64,000 bases of DNA from Agrostemma githago (GCA_958450325.1 OY288256.1:12045057-12109056); one strand, 5' to 3'. Counted from the first letter of the stretch, positions 35,250 through 46,730 are shown. Notes: a model not told the origin generated them from the sequence alone. Program-made: numbers and translations.

Positions 35250-36281
35250 TTGATGATTAGGTACTTTAGCTGTGATTTAAAACAAGACAAAATAAATAAT
35301 AAGGCCTCAATATGAAACAACACATATTTATTAGTGCTCCTGTGGGTATTCACTAAAATATTTAAATAAATAGAATGTTACACATGGTAATATAATCTAC
35401 CTACGGGTAAATATATATTTTTAATTTATATGTGAACGATATAATGACTATAGTATGTAGAAAAATTGAACTTTAGTTGTAAATTCACCGTGGTGAAATT
35501 TAACCATAAGAATTTCATATTAACATTATCTAAAATCGAACAATATGAAATTATATCTTATCATAAATCATTATTTGTCAAACGATTAAATTATCGAATG
35601 ACCATAAACAATACGGTGAAACCATGTTTCGGTAAATAATCATAATCATACGGAATATATCATAATCATATTGTCATGGAATTACCAATTAGTGAAATTT
35701 TAAGTCACTCCATTTTAAAAAATTTAAATTATATACTAATCAATATGTATATATTAAATTTATATAATCATGACAAAACCAGTTTAACTTGAAAATCAAA
35801 CTATATAATAACTTAATATCTAGTATATAATAATTTGCCAAATTGATAATTACTCCATATATATAAGCATAACGATAGGGTGTATTAGTATGACCTAATA
35901 TGCACAAACATATAATCCGTACGGAGTATCAAAGAGACGATAAATAAATTGGCAAAATATAAACTGTATTATATTATTCGTAAAACTCCATCAAGTAGCT
36001 TGGAAAACAAAACAATCAGTGGCTAATCCAACTAAAAAGTGCAGGAGTGATAACATTATATAGTTGATTATAATATGATTAAAAATTAATTGCATGATAC
36101 GAAATATGAGCAACTATTGGTCATGTGCAAACAAAATCATATATATACTCTAATTGTTGACTCATACGCATACAACATTCGTACTAGGGAACAACATAAT
36201 ATGACATGCGGAGTGTATAATTAATTGACGTATAATATGACAGATAATAATAGTCTTAATTAAAGGACAATCATGAGTTCA
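35250..36281 (-). other. Copia 5' untranslated leader
   Basis: About 1 kb of AT-rich sequence between PBS and gag with no coding frame. It holds several CATAATCATA and ATATATA words but no clear tandem repeat. Confidence 0.6.
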
Positions 36282-36304
36282 ATAACCTAAGCTCTGATGT
36301 CACA
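36282..36304 (-). promoter_or_regulatory. Copia primer-binding site
   Basis: On the minus strand TGACATCAGAGCTTAGGTTA follows the 5' LTR within two bases. It resembles the initiator-Met tRNA complement TGGTATCAGAGC, allowing two changes. Confidence 0.7.
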
Positions 36305-36806
36305 TGTTAGCATATTATTAACATGACATAAATCCCATAAATCTTTGAACAACATGAAGGTTACAAAAGATTAATTAAGAGAGATCAAGACATACCTCCT
36401 GACATTGCGGAATAAGTCAAGATCTAATACAAACGATATTAGATCTCTATAAGACGTCTTCAAATAATAATAAGATAACCCCAAATAATAATAATAATAA
36501 GACGACTTCAAATAATCTTCAAATAATAATAGGTCGGTTTCTCTCTCTCTTTTCCTATAATAATAAGTGTTGTGTTTCTTAATTTTTGTATGGAGTTTCT
36601 GATGGGGAAGACTTCTTTATATATAGGCAGAGAGAGGACCGGTTTCCTATTAGGGTTTTAGATTACCGTAATCTCGACCTTTCATCAAGGTTGAGTAAAT
36701 ATGGAAAGGCTCCTTATTTAGTCCGATATTATTGTGATAGCATATCTCTATAGGATCCCGATTTCGAATAAGACCATAATTAAGAGGAAGAAATCAATAT
36801 CAATAT

Positions 36807-36810
<4 letters not shown>

Positions 36811-36903
<93 letters not shown>
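36811..36903. repeat. (TA)n microsatellite, about 45 units
   Basis: Uninterrupted TA run starting about 17 bases inside Helitron B, after TCAATATCAATATCAAT. Similar TA runs stand at the equivalent place in Helitron A (short, about 7527) and the tract at 52674. Confidence 0.95.
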
Positions 36904-36905
<2 letters not shown>

Positions 36906-39900
36906 GCTTTTTTCGAGCGATCTCATTGGTCCGTTCCATCAAACCTCAAATTAGGAAAGTATCATAAATAATTAAAAAAAATCAATTAGAGAATCTTTTG
37001 ATTATTACAATATATATTTAATCTATTATATCTTATAAGTTAAAAACCTTTAGAGTTCATTTTTTAAGAACATTATCATAAAATAAATTATAAAAATGAA
37101 ATAATTAGATTCGTGGTAAAAAAATGCTTTCATTAGAGTATAAATATCATATTATTTGTTTTACACTATGTGATGAATTTATTACATATAACAGTTTTAA
37201 AACTATACCACATCAACAAATTATAATATAATGATGAAATTCTATATTATAAATAAAGAGTAATAATAAGTTCTTCGATATTTACCAAAAGTCTTTTGAA
37301 TTTCAAAAAGAGTTCTTAAGACTATAAACCTTAAGTAATTATTCTACATCGAAAAATTATGATGAGGTGATGAATTTTTATATTATAAAGAAGAGTTATC
37401 ATTCGGTTTTAAATAAATATCAACCAAGAAAAACATTTAAATTATCCCACATCGGGTGATGTAATTATAAACTTAAATCAATTATACAACATCGAAAAAT
37501 TATGATAAGTCATTCGTTCTTAAAAATCAATCAAAAAAACTTTTAAGCTTTTAAACGTCTCTTAATAAAACTACAAACTTAAGTAAAAATAATGTCACAT
37601 CGAAAAATTATAATAAAGTGATGAAAGTTTATATTATAAATAATAGTAATCATGTGCTCTTAGATATTAACCAAAAATCTTTTGAGTCTTAAAAATATAT
37701 AAAGACTATAAACTAAAGTAAAACTATCCCACATTCGAAAATTTTTAAAATTTCTTCAAACAAAAATCTTTTGAGTCTTAGAAAAAGTTCTTAAGCCAAT
37801 AAACTTAAGTAAAAAATTATAATAAGGTGATGAAATTTTATATTATAAATAAAACTATTAAAAATTCTTTCTTAGACATTAAACTTAAGTAAAAAAAATA
37901 TAATAAAGTGACGAAATTCTATATTATAAATAAGACATAATAATTCTTCCTTAGACATCACCAATTAACTAATTCGTTCACATCGAAAAATTATGATGAA
38001 GTTATGAATTTCTACTAAATAAGAGTAATCATCGTTTTTAAATATCAATCAAAAAGATCTTAAATAGTTAAATTATCCCACATCGACAGATTTCTATATT
38101 TTAGTTAAATTATCCTACATCGACAAATTATACCACATCGAAAAGTATGATGAGGTGATGAAATTCTATATTATAAATGAGTAATCTTTTGGTTTTAAAT
38201 ATTAACCAACAATCTTTTGAGTCTTAAAAAGCTTTTAAAAAGACTACAAATAACCTAAAATTATCCCACATCGAAAAAAATTAAACAAGGTGATGATTCT
38301 ATATTATACGGAGTAAATAAGAGTAATTTTGTGTTTTTCTAAACTCTTAAAAGCAGATCTTAAGACTATAAACCTTGAATAAATTAATTCGTTCTTAGAT
38401 ATCAATCAAAAAAACTTTTGAATTTAGGTGATGAAATTTTATATTATAAATAAGAGTAATCATATATACATTCTTTTGAGTTTTAAAATGAGCTCTTAAG
38501 ACTAAAAACTTAGCTGAAATTAAGTATGATTACTAATATCATCTGATCATATTATTTATTATAACGATATAGTTTGATTAAGTTTCTTACTTAACGATGT
38601 ACATCATCAATGTAAGTTTGATTATTTATCATATGATCATATTATTTATTAAGTTTCTTATTTATTATTATAATATATATTTAATTTATTATATTAATAT
38701 GATGTTTTATCATTCTGAGATAAAAACCTTTAGAATTCGTTTTTTTAAAAACATCATCGTAAAATAAAATATAAAAATGAAATAATTAGATTCGGGGTAA
38801 AAAATGCTTTCATTAGAGTATAAACTTCATATTATTTGTTTCACATTATGTGATGAATTTATTACATATAACAGTTGTAAGATTATCCCACATCGATAAA
38901 TTATAATATGATGATGAAATTCTATATTATAAATAAGAGTAATCATTCGTTCTTCGATATCTATCAAAAAGTCTTTTGAATATCAAAAATAGTTCTTAAG
39001 ACTATAAACCTCAATTAATTATCCTATATTAAAAAATTATGATGAGGTGATGAAATTTTATATTATATCAAAAAATTATGATGAGGTGATAGATTTTTTT
39101 TTTTAATAAATAAGAGTAATAATTATCCGGTTTCAAATATTGACCAAGAAAGACCTTTAAAGTATCCCACATCGAAAAATTATGATGGAGATAAAAAATT
39201 TTTAGTATAAGAGTAATTATTCGGTTTCAAATATCGACCAAGAAAAACTTTTAAAGTATCCCACATCGAAAAATTATGATGGGATGATGAAATTCTATAT
39301 TATAAATATTAGTAATCATTCGGTTTTAAATATCGACCAAAAAACTTTTTATTCTTAAAACAAATTTTAATATATAAGACTAAAAATTTAAAATCATCCC
39401 ACATTGAAAATTATAGTGGGATGATGAAATTCTATATTATAAACAAGAGTAATGATGTATTTTTTTAATCTTAAAAAGAACTAATGGAAGACTATAAACT
39501 TAAATAAATTATCCCACATCGAAATATTATGATGTTGATGAATTCTATATTATAAATAAGAATATTCATTCGTTCGGTTATGAAACTTTATATTATAAAT
39601 AATACTCCGTAGTAATCATATGCTCTTAGATATTAACCAAAAATGTTTTGAGTCTTAAAATATATTAAGACTATAAACTTAGATAAAATTATCTCATATT
39701 CGAAAAATTATAAAGGTCATCAAACATAAATCTCTTGAGTCTTAAAAAATTATAATAAGGTGATGAAATTCTATATTATACATAAAATTAATAAAAGAAA
39801 TTCTTAGACATCAACCAACTTAAGTAATTCTCCCACATCGAAAATTATGATGAGCCTATAAATTTTTACTAAATAAGAGTAATCATTATTTTTAAATATT

Positions 39901-41081
39901 TTTCTTAAATTATGATGAGGTCATGAATTTGTAGTCTTATTTTTTGATTTGTTTTTAAAAAACTTTTGAGTTTAAAAAAGATCTTAATAAGACTACAAAC
40001 TTAAAATTATTCCACATCGAAACAATTAAAATAAGTTACGGTGATGTTTTATATTATAAATAAGACTACAAATAAGATGATGGAATTCTATATTGTAAAT
40101 AAGACTAATTATTTGTCAAAAAACTTTTCAGTCTTAAAAATTCTTTTAATAAGACTACAGACATAAAATTATCCCACATCGAAAAAATTAAAATAAAAAT
40201 AAAAGTAATCATGTATTCTTTTGAGTCTTTAAAAGAGCTCTTAGTACAGTAAATTATCCCACATCGAAAAATTAGTACAGTAAATTATCCCACATCGAAA
40301 AATTATTAAAAAAAAGTAATTCTATATTATAAATAAGAGTAATCATTCATCATTAGATATCCACCAAAACTCTTTTGAGTCTTAAAAAAAAGTTCTTAAG
40401 ACTATAAAAGATAGTAAATTATCCCACATCACTTGAGTAAAATTATCCCATCGAAACCTTATGATAAGGTTTTGGATGTTTTTAAATATCGACCAAAAAA
40501 CTTTTGAGTCTTAAAATTTCTCTTAATAAGGCAGCAAACTTAAAATTATCCCACATCAAACAAAAAAATTTAAGTCTTAAAATTTTTCTTAATAAGACTA
40601 CAAACATAAAACTGATCATGCGTTCTTTTGAGTATTTAAAAGAGCTCTTAAGACATTAAATTATTCCACATCGAAAAATTGTAAAAATAAAATAAAATTA
40701 TATATTACAAATAAAAGTTGATTAAAATTATCCACATCGAAAAATTATTATGACTTGATTAAGTTCTATATTATAAATAAGAGTAATCATTCGTCCATAA
40801 AGTAAAATTATCCACATAGAATTTTTTTATAATAGAGCGATGAAATTTAATCATTCGTCCTTAGATTTCAACAAAAAAAATATAGAGTTTTTTTTGTCCC
40901 ACATTGAAAGAATAATCGTATTTTTCTGCATGGTTTGTCCCACATTGAAAGAATAATGTCACTATGTAAAATTTACTATGAGTCTATCAATTTATCTTTA
41001 TTTTTATAATTATTTTTATAATCATCATATGAGATCTTTTATTTCTATATAATTTTTTTCCAATGTAATTAATCCAACTAA

Positions 41082-41098
41082 CCCGTGCAGCGCACGGG
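41082..41098 (+). other. Helitron B 3' terminal hairpin
   Basis: CCCGTGC / GCACGGG, perfect 7-bp stem with an AGC loop, followed by CTTTAATCTAG and T. In the family it marks the end of rolling-circle transposition. Confidence 0.93.
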
Positions 41099-41179
41099 CT
41101 TTAATCTAGTATTACCATAATAATAAGGAAGATATATTACATATCTCGTAATATTATTATAGCATAAAATATTCTTACA

Positions 41180-42668
41180 TTTGTAGCCTTTTTTTATTTG
41201 TTTTTAAAAAACTTTTGAGTTAAAAAAAAGTCTTAAGACTACAAACTTAAAATTATCCACATCGAAACAATTAAAATAAGTTACGGTGATGATTATATAT
41301 TATAAATAAGACTATAAATTTTAGTTAAATTATCTACATCGACAAATTATAATAAGGTGATGGATTTCTATATTATGAACAAGACTAATTATTTGTTCTT
41401 AGATATTAACCAAAATCTTTTGAGTCTTAAAAAACTTTTAAGACTATAAACTTAAGTAAATTATCCCACATCGAAAAATTATACCCTCCTCTCTTTTGAG
41501 TCTTAAAACACTCTTAAGGCTATAAACTTAAGTAAATTATTCCACATCAAAAAGTTATACTCCCTTCGGTCACTATTTTTTTTTGCCTCATTTCATTAAA
41601 ATAACCCTAAAAAATATTAAGGTAATGGAGAAAAAAAAAGTGAACGAAAGTATAATAATACGATGAATTCTATTATATAAAAAAAAGCAATCATTTCTCC
41701 AAATTATGATGAGGTGGTGAAATTCTATATTATAAATAAGATTAATCATTCGTTCTTAGATATCAACAAAAAAACTTTTTAGTCTTAAAAAAAATTCTTA
41801 ATAAGACTACAAATAAAGTTAAATTAGATTATCACATATCGAAAAATTATAATTAGGTGATAAAATTCTATGTGATCTTTCGTTCTTAGATATTAACCAA
41901 CAATCTTTTGAGAGTAAAAAAAGTTCTTAATCCTAAGACTAAGACTATATAGTTAAAGTATAATTATCCCGCGTCAAAAAATTAAGATGGATTGATAAAA
42001 TTCTATATATTATAAATAAGTGTAATCAATTGTCTATAAATAAATGTTCTTAATTAGACTATATCAAAACTTAACTAAACTTAAGTAAAATTATCCCACA
42101 TCGAAAAATTATTTTAAGGTGAATTTTTTTATTATAGAGTATTCATTCATCCAAAATATATAATAAGATGATCAAATTCGATTATATAAATAAAGAGTAA
42201 TCGTGTGTCCTTTTAACTTAGATATAAAAACAAACTTTTTAAGTCTTAAAAATAGTTCTTAAAACTATAACTCAATTAGGTAAATTATATCACATCGAAA
42301 AATTATGATGAGATGATGAAATTCTATATCATATATGAATAATCTTTCGGTTTTAAATATAACAAACAATCTTTTGAGTCTTAAAAAGCTTTTCAAAAGA
42401 TTACAAACCTAAAAGTATCCCACATCGAAAAAAATGAAAATAAGGTGATGATTATATATTATAAATAAGAGTAATCGTACGTTTTTCTGGGTCTTAAAAG
42501 CAGATCTTAAGACTATAAACCTAGAGTAAATTATCCTAAATCGAAAAGTTATGATGAGGCGATAGAATCTTATATTATAAATAAGATTAATCTTTCGTTC
42601 GTAGATATCAATCAAAAAATCCATTCGTTCTTAGATATCAATCAAAAAAAATTGAGTCTTAAAAAATA
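41180..42668 (+). mobile_element. Helitron A, segment 3
   Basis: Begins with the right TTTGT of the Copia insertion and continues the same degenerate unit family, aligning to 39935 onward in Helitron B. A 91-bp Stowaway-like insertion lies at 41560-41650. It ends at the 9-bp MULE target TAAAAAATA (42660-42668). Confidence 0.75.
41560..41650. mobile_element. Short Stowaway-like MITE
   Basis: Starts CTCCCTTCGGTCACTATTTT after TA and ends AAAAGTGAACGAAAG before TA; the two ends are imperfect inverted repeats. At 91 bp it is small for the family. Confidence 0.5.
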
Positions 42669-43607
42669 GGGTTATTTCATGGGAATAATACCAACTATGA
42701 CCACCCTTCTTAAATTAATACAAGCTTTGCGTAATCCCAATTTAATATGATCAATGTCTTCATTGATCTCATTTTAGTATGGATAAAAAAATGACCGGTT
42801 GTTACCAGTCACTCTAACCGGTTGTTTTCCCCCTTTATACCTTCATCTTCTTCCTCTCTTCAATCTCCATACCCATTCACATTATTCACTATTGACACAT
42901 CGACCACCAAAATAACCACCACTTTCCACCCACGATGCCTCCACTGTACGCCTCCAGCTTACCAGGCAACCACGTGGGCAGCCACCACACGAGACACGAC
43001 CACCAGTGAGGACCCACCTTCTCCGGCGTTGTACCACCGAGTCTCAGGCGAGGGCAGCCACCATAACAACTAACACATTATCGACTATTTTCCTAGATTT
43101 CGGCCGCCGTGAACCATCTTCATCTCCTCCGTCATTCTTTCCTAGATCTCTAATCACCAGCCCAACAACTACTTATGCTCCAATGTGTATGACTGCGACG
43201 AAGTAGCTGGTCGGAGTGTGGTGGTGCTTGTGGAGTTTACTGCGTCATCCTTCAGATCTGGGCAAGAATGACAGTTTTTGATTTCTCAATTTCGTTGATT
43301 TCAATTTCTAGGTTTGAATTTGATTTTCATCTCAATTTCATTGAAAATGGTGGTTTTCATCTCAAGATTGATATGGATGATTGATGAAGATGAAGGGAAG
43401 GATGATAATGTGAAGATGGAGATGATTAATGATGATGTACTTATTTGATTGTGAAAATGGTGAAAATGACCTATACTTCAGGTAGCCGGTAATCCAGCTC
43501 GTTTTGAGAGGGAGTTAGTCAAATTTCATATTATTTTGAGATTACGTAAAATATGTATTAATTTAAGAAGGGTGGTCATAGTTGGTATTATTCCCATGAA
43601 ATAACCC
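42669..43607. mobile_element. Non-autonomous MULE, 939 bp, 9-bp TSD
   Basis: Perfect 53-bp terminal inverted repeats starting GGGTTATTTCATGGGAATAA, with weaker similarity for another 15-20 bp, flanked by identical TAAAAAATA (42660-42668 and 43608-43616). The 9-bp TSD and long TIRs identify a Mutator-like element. The interior has no transposase. It has a gene-like composition at 42840-43270 (C-rich, with open frames at 42822-43073 and 43006-43206), so it might have captured host sequence (Pack-MULE), but I do not recognise the source. Confidence 0.9.
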
Positions 43608-43898
43608 TAAAAAATATCTTAATAAGACTACAAACGTAAAATTATTTCCACATCGAAAAATTATAATAAGGTGATGAAATTTTACATTATAAATAAGAGC
43701 AACCATGTGTTTTCTTTTTAGTTTTAAAATGATCTCTTAACACTGTAAATTCAGCTGAAATTAAGTTTGATTACTAATATCATGTGATCATCTTATTTAT
43801 CGTAATTACATAGTTTGATTAAGTTTCTTATTTAACGAAGGTACATAATCAATGTAATTAAGCCAACTAACCTGTGCAATGTACGGATTTTAATCTAG
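43608..43898 (+). mobile_element. Helitron A, segment 4 and 3' terminus
   Basis: Starts with the right copy of the MULE target and ends at CTAG (43895-43898) followed by T. The terminal hairpin, around 43871-43887, is a decayed version of that in Helitron B (two wobble pairs and one mismatch). The 3' subterminal sequence TTTGATTAAGTTTCTTATTT also recurs inside Helitron B at about 38580. Confidence 0.82.
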
Positions 43899-44801
43899 TA
43901 TGTTACTAAATTGAATCCACGACCACAGTCACAATTGTGACGTTCGTTCTAATGTTTCTCCTACCAGGCTACCATTAGAGGTGCAATCGGGTCTCTTGGG
44001 TCGAGTCAAGGTGGATTGGACTATATCGGGTCAGCATATTCTTTCGGGACGAGTCATTATCGAATCGAGTCATTTCGGATCACCTGATATTTAAGATAAG
44101 ATCGGATTTAAGTCAGGTCGTTATCAATTATATTAAATGTATCATATTGGTGCAATTTTTTTCCAATAAATTTAATTGTTAACCATTATTTGATTTAATT
44201 AATTTGTTATAATGTCATTAAGATATACACTAAATCACTTTTATTTGAAATCAATCTTTAAGCTTAGTGATTGTCTGATCGCTAACCTTATTCGGTTGGG
44301 TTAAAATCGCGTCCCATTTGGTTCGGGTTTGATTTGCTGGTCTGTCGAGTTATATCGGGAAACATGGTCACATGGGAATTGAGCTAGGTAGCTTAATTTT
44401 TGGATTCTATCGGCTCGAATTTCGGGTGAGTCACATCAGTCTATGAGGTTGGGTCAACTTTCTGTAGCTACCACTTGTCCACTACCACTACACTCCAATT
44501 CAATCTATGAATATCTAGTGCACCGAAAGTAAATAAAGAGGAGCAGCAGCAGTTAGTGGACTCAAAAAGCCGGGACAATGTGCGCGCGGGCCACACTGAC
44601 CAGGGCCAACCTGATCAAGAACACTACACCACACAGATCAGACATGGAAAAATCCGTAACGCAGGAGTAGAGTGTAGGAGATAAATAATATGGAGTACTC
44701 CGTAAAGTTGTACACGTAGTGTCATAATAACTTTGGGTGTACTGTGTACTCAGTACCCATTCATATGCATAAAAATTAAGATTGTTGTTATGAATAGAAT
44801 A
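43899..44801. other. Intergenic, 3' flank of the NHL-like gene
   Basis: No gene seen. From 43990 to 44460 there are cryptic GGGTCGAGTC / TCGGGTC / TTCGGGT words; the rest is unremarkable. Confidence 0.5.
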
Positions 44802-45479
44802 TCAGTGGAGCAGAAGTCCCCTGTGACGATCAATAAAGGCATTGCCAGCATCGTCAAAGTAAACCCTAGTCTTTCGCGTCATTTGCCGCTGTGCTACCAC
44901 TCTACTCAAAACAATGAGCTTGGCTTCTATCACAAGCCACAGACTAATAGACGCTTTAGTTGCACTTCGAAGGCTTATTAGGTCGGTAGGATCCCAGAGT
45001 ACGCTGGGATCCGTATAGTTAAATGTCTGCATGGGGAGACGCATAGTCTCCCTTGGACCCTGGTCAACCCCTTGGCCGCCTTCCTCGAAAGTGACGGTCG
45101 TCCCATACCTAGTCCGGTACTTGGAGAAGGTTATTCGGAGGACAAGAATGGTGTAACGAAGGCTCTTGTAAAGGTCAGGGTTGTGTATCGTCATGTTGTA
45201 GTGGACCAGCGGCCTCGATTGGTCGAGATTCTGATTAACTTTATCCAGCCCCTCCACTTCCAAGCCCCGGAGGTGAACTTGTGGCTCAGGGAATCGGATA
45301 AACGGCCACAACAAAATCGCTATTAAGATCGACGATGCCATGATCTGTGTGCTTATTACACCGTAAAAGTGAAAATGCTTTATAAATAGGTGTTTTTTCC
45401 TGGTCGCAGCCTTTTCTGCTTTTGCTTCTGCTTCAGTATCTCTATCTTTTTGGTTGCAACAACTTAAGAGAGACGACAT
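44802..45479 (-). CDS. NDR1/HIN1-like (LEA_2 domain) membrane protein
   Basis: Single-exon, 225-codon frame from ATG 45479 to TGA 44804-44802. The predicted protein has a cytosolic basic N-terminus with a SSLLSCC motif and an E/K-rich stretch, one hydrophobic segment at about residues 45-62 (ASSILIAILLWPFI), then a LEA_2-like beta domain with the NP motif (HNPDLYKSLRYTILVLRITF) and YGTTVTF. This is the layout of NHL proteins, single-pass plasma-membrane proteins tied to defence and stress; the function here is inferred from family only. The open frame extends to 45590, but a TATA box at 45568-45561 would lie inside that extension, so a start at 45479 (or 45536) is preferred. No breaks are seen, and it is the only apparently intact host gene of the window. 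Confidence 0.75.
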   Translation of the reverse strand: MSSLLSCCNQKDRDTEAEAKAEKAATRKKHLFIKHFHFYGVISTQIMASSILIAILLWPFIRFPEPQVHLRGLEVEGLDKVNQNLDQSRPLVHYNMTIHNPDLYKSLRYTILVLRITFSKYRTRYGTTVTFEEGGQGVDQGPRETMRLPMQTFNYTDPSVLWDPTDLISLRSATKASISLWLVIEAKLIVLSRVVAQRQMTRKTRVYFDDAGNAFIDRHRGLLLH

Positions 45480-45560
45480 TATTACTTTTGCCGTGTTTGT
45501 GGTGACTTGGGAGTTAATGGTTGTTAATAGTGGCATTCCTATCTCCCACTCCCTTGTTTG

Positions 45561-45568
45561 TATATATA
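45561..45568 (-). promoter_or_regulatory. Putative TATA box of the NHL-like gene
   Basis: ATATATAC-type TATA box on the minus strand about 85 bp ahead of the preferred ATG. It would place transcription start near 45535 and leave a short leader of about 55 nt. Confidence 0.4.
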
Positions 45569-45639
45569 TTGAGTTATCACGCCAATTCACATCATCACAT
45601 GTACTATTACCACTTACCAGGCAGTAGATACTACTGTAT

Positions 45640-46180
45640 CATGTACGGAGTAACATGTTTACTCTACACATATATAATGTTTGACGATTTTACGTTGAAA
45701 GTGGTACAATTCCCTCATGGTATGTTTGAGAACTTGGATTTGGATTTGAATTCCGGATTTGAAATATTTCATGCGTTTGGAAACCTTGGGATTTTGAAAT
45801 TTTGATCAAATACAACCTAGTTCAAATTTGGTTTTCTCAAATCCATAGTATATGGTAGTCATTTGAAATCCGTCACTTGTCATTTGTTTGTTTTTTCGCA
45901 TAATCTTGCCGTATTATTTGTTTTTCTATATTTTTTTCTCGTACTTGAACATTTATATTTTTCTAATGAAAAATTTTAAAAAATAAAAATTGGTGACCCT
46001 GACCCGATTTCACCCGCCCGAAATCCAAATCCAAATCCAAATCCAAATCCAAGGGTACCCAAACACCATTTTGGATTTGGAATTAGATTTGAATTCTAGA
46101 AATTCAAATACAGGATTTGAATTCTTGATATTCAAATCAATTCCGTGTATCCAAACGCAACCTCAAGAGATAATTTATTT
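45640..46180. repeat. Possible MITE with GGATTTGGATTTG arms
   Basis: The left side has TTGGATTTGGATTTGAATTC (from 45733) and the right side has CCAAATCCAAATCCAAATCC (46024 on) and CCAAACGCAACCTCAAGAG, giving imperfect inverted arms. Typical of short non-autonomous DNA elements, but ends and TSD are not clear. No coding sequence. Confidence 0.4.
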
Positions 46181-46730
46181 ACTACTACGTGTTTATAATA
46201 AGCATTTTCTTTGTCTAGATCAATTGTTTGCCTTTGCTTTTGACTCAAAGTCAAGCAGGGGTGAGAGGTCCAATTCTCGAGTGACACGTGGAGCAAGAAT
46301 ATGTCATAAAAAGTATTTTTTGAATAGAAAGACAAATAAATGACTGAAACACAAACAAATGGTCAGGATAGTAAATGGAATTGACAAACAAATACGAGTA
46401 ACAAAATAACAAATGACCGAGATTTAGGGTGTAGTAATTAAAATTATCATTTCAGTCTTGTAGTCCTCAAATAAATATGGTTGGCGGAACCAAGAATAAC
46501 ATTTACTACCACAGTTATTCACTTATTCCCAATGTGAAACAAAGACAAAAAAAAAAGAGTTGGCGGAACCAGGAACGCATCACTGTGGGAGAAGAAACCA
46601 ATTGGAGCTAGCTGTTTTATTGAAGTTACGTCTTTTTATACTACTCCGTATAATAAAATTAAAGAACGATTTTTATACACAAGAGTTGTGTAACACTCGG
46701 TTCTTTCAGCTTATATTCAAACATTTTCGG
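46181..46730. other. AT-rich sequence, nothing recognised
   Basis: No gene, RNA or clear repeat seen. Two copies of TTGGCGGAACCA(A/G)GAA about 80 bp apart (46481 and 46560) are the only local duplication. Confidence 0.5.

Larger units (their letters stand above)
36794..41109 (+). mobile_element. Helitron B, non-autonomous, 4,316 bp
   Basis: Starts with TC (36794), ends with CTAG (41106-41109), sits between A and T without target duplication, and has the 3' hairpin CCCGTGC-AGC-GCACGGG (41082-41098) eight bases before CTAG: all plant Helitron hallmarks. The boundaries are exact because the other Copia LTR is uninterrupted. The interior is a long series of degenerate ATCCCACATCGAAAAATTAT / TCTATATTATAAATAAGAG / TTTTGAGTCTTAAAAA units with no Rep-helicase gene. 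At 38515-38610 it has a 3'-subterminal-like sequence without hairpin, followed from about 38650 by a second 5'-like stretch, so it looks like a dimer. Confidence 0.93.
30266..41179 (-). mobile_element. Ty1/Copia element, full structure, split by Helitron B
   Basis: Minus-strand element with TG...CA LTRs, PBS, gag, protease, integrase, RT, RNase H, polypurine tract and 5-bp TSD TTTGT (30261-30265 and 41180-41184). Without the nested Helitron it is about 6.6 kb. By eye the two LTRs differ at about 13 of 557 aligned bases plus two small indels (roughly 2.3 percent). Helitron B retains the empty target (GGTCATGAATTTGTAG near 39930). Coding order is typical Copia (integrase before RT). At least two in-frame stops and three frameshifts make it non-autonomous now. 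Confidence 0.95.
36305..41179 (-). repeat. Copia 5' LTR, interrupted by Helitron B
   Basis: 36305-36793 (489 bp) plus 41110-41179 (70 bp) make a 559-bp LTR that matches the 560-bp 3' LTR. The interruption falls between GAAGAAA and TATTACC, which are contiguous in the other LTR (30750-30765). Confidence 0.93.

Noticed and set aside
37000..43900. Satellite DNA array
   Set aside because: The repeats are too degenerate and uneven in spacing, and the tract has Helitron ends, so it was called as Helitron interior.
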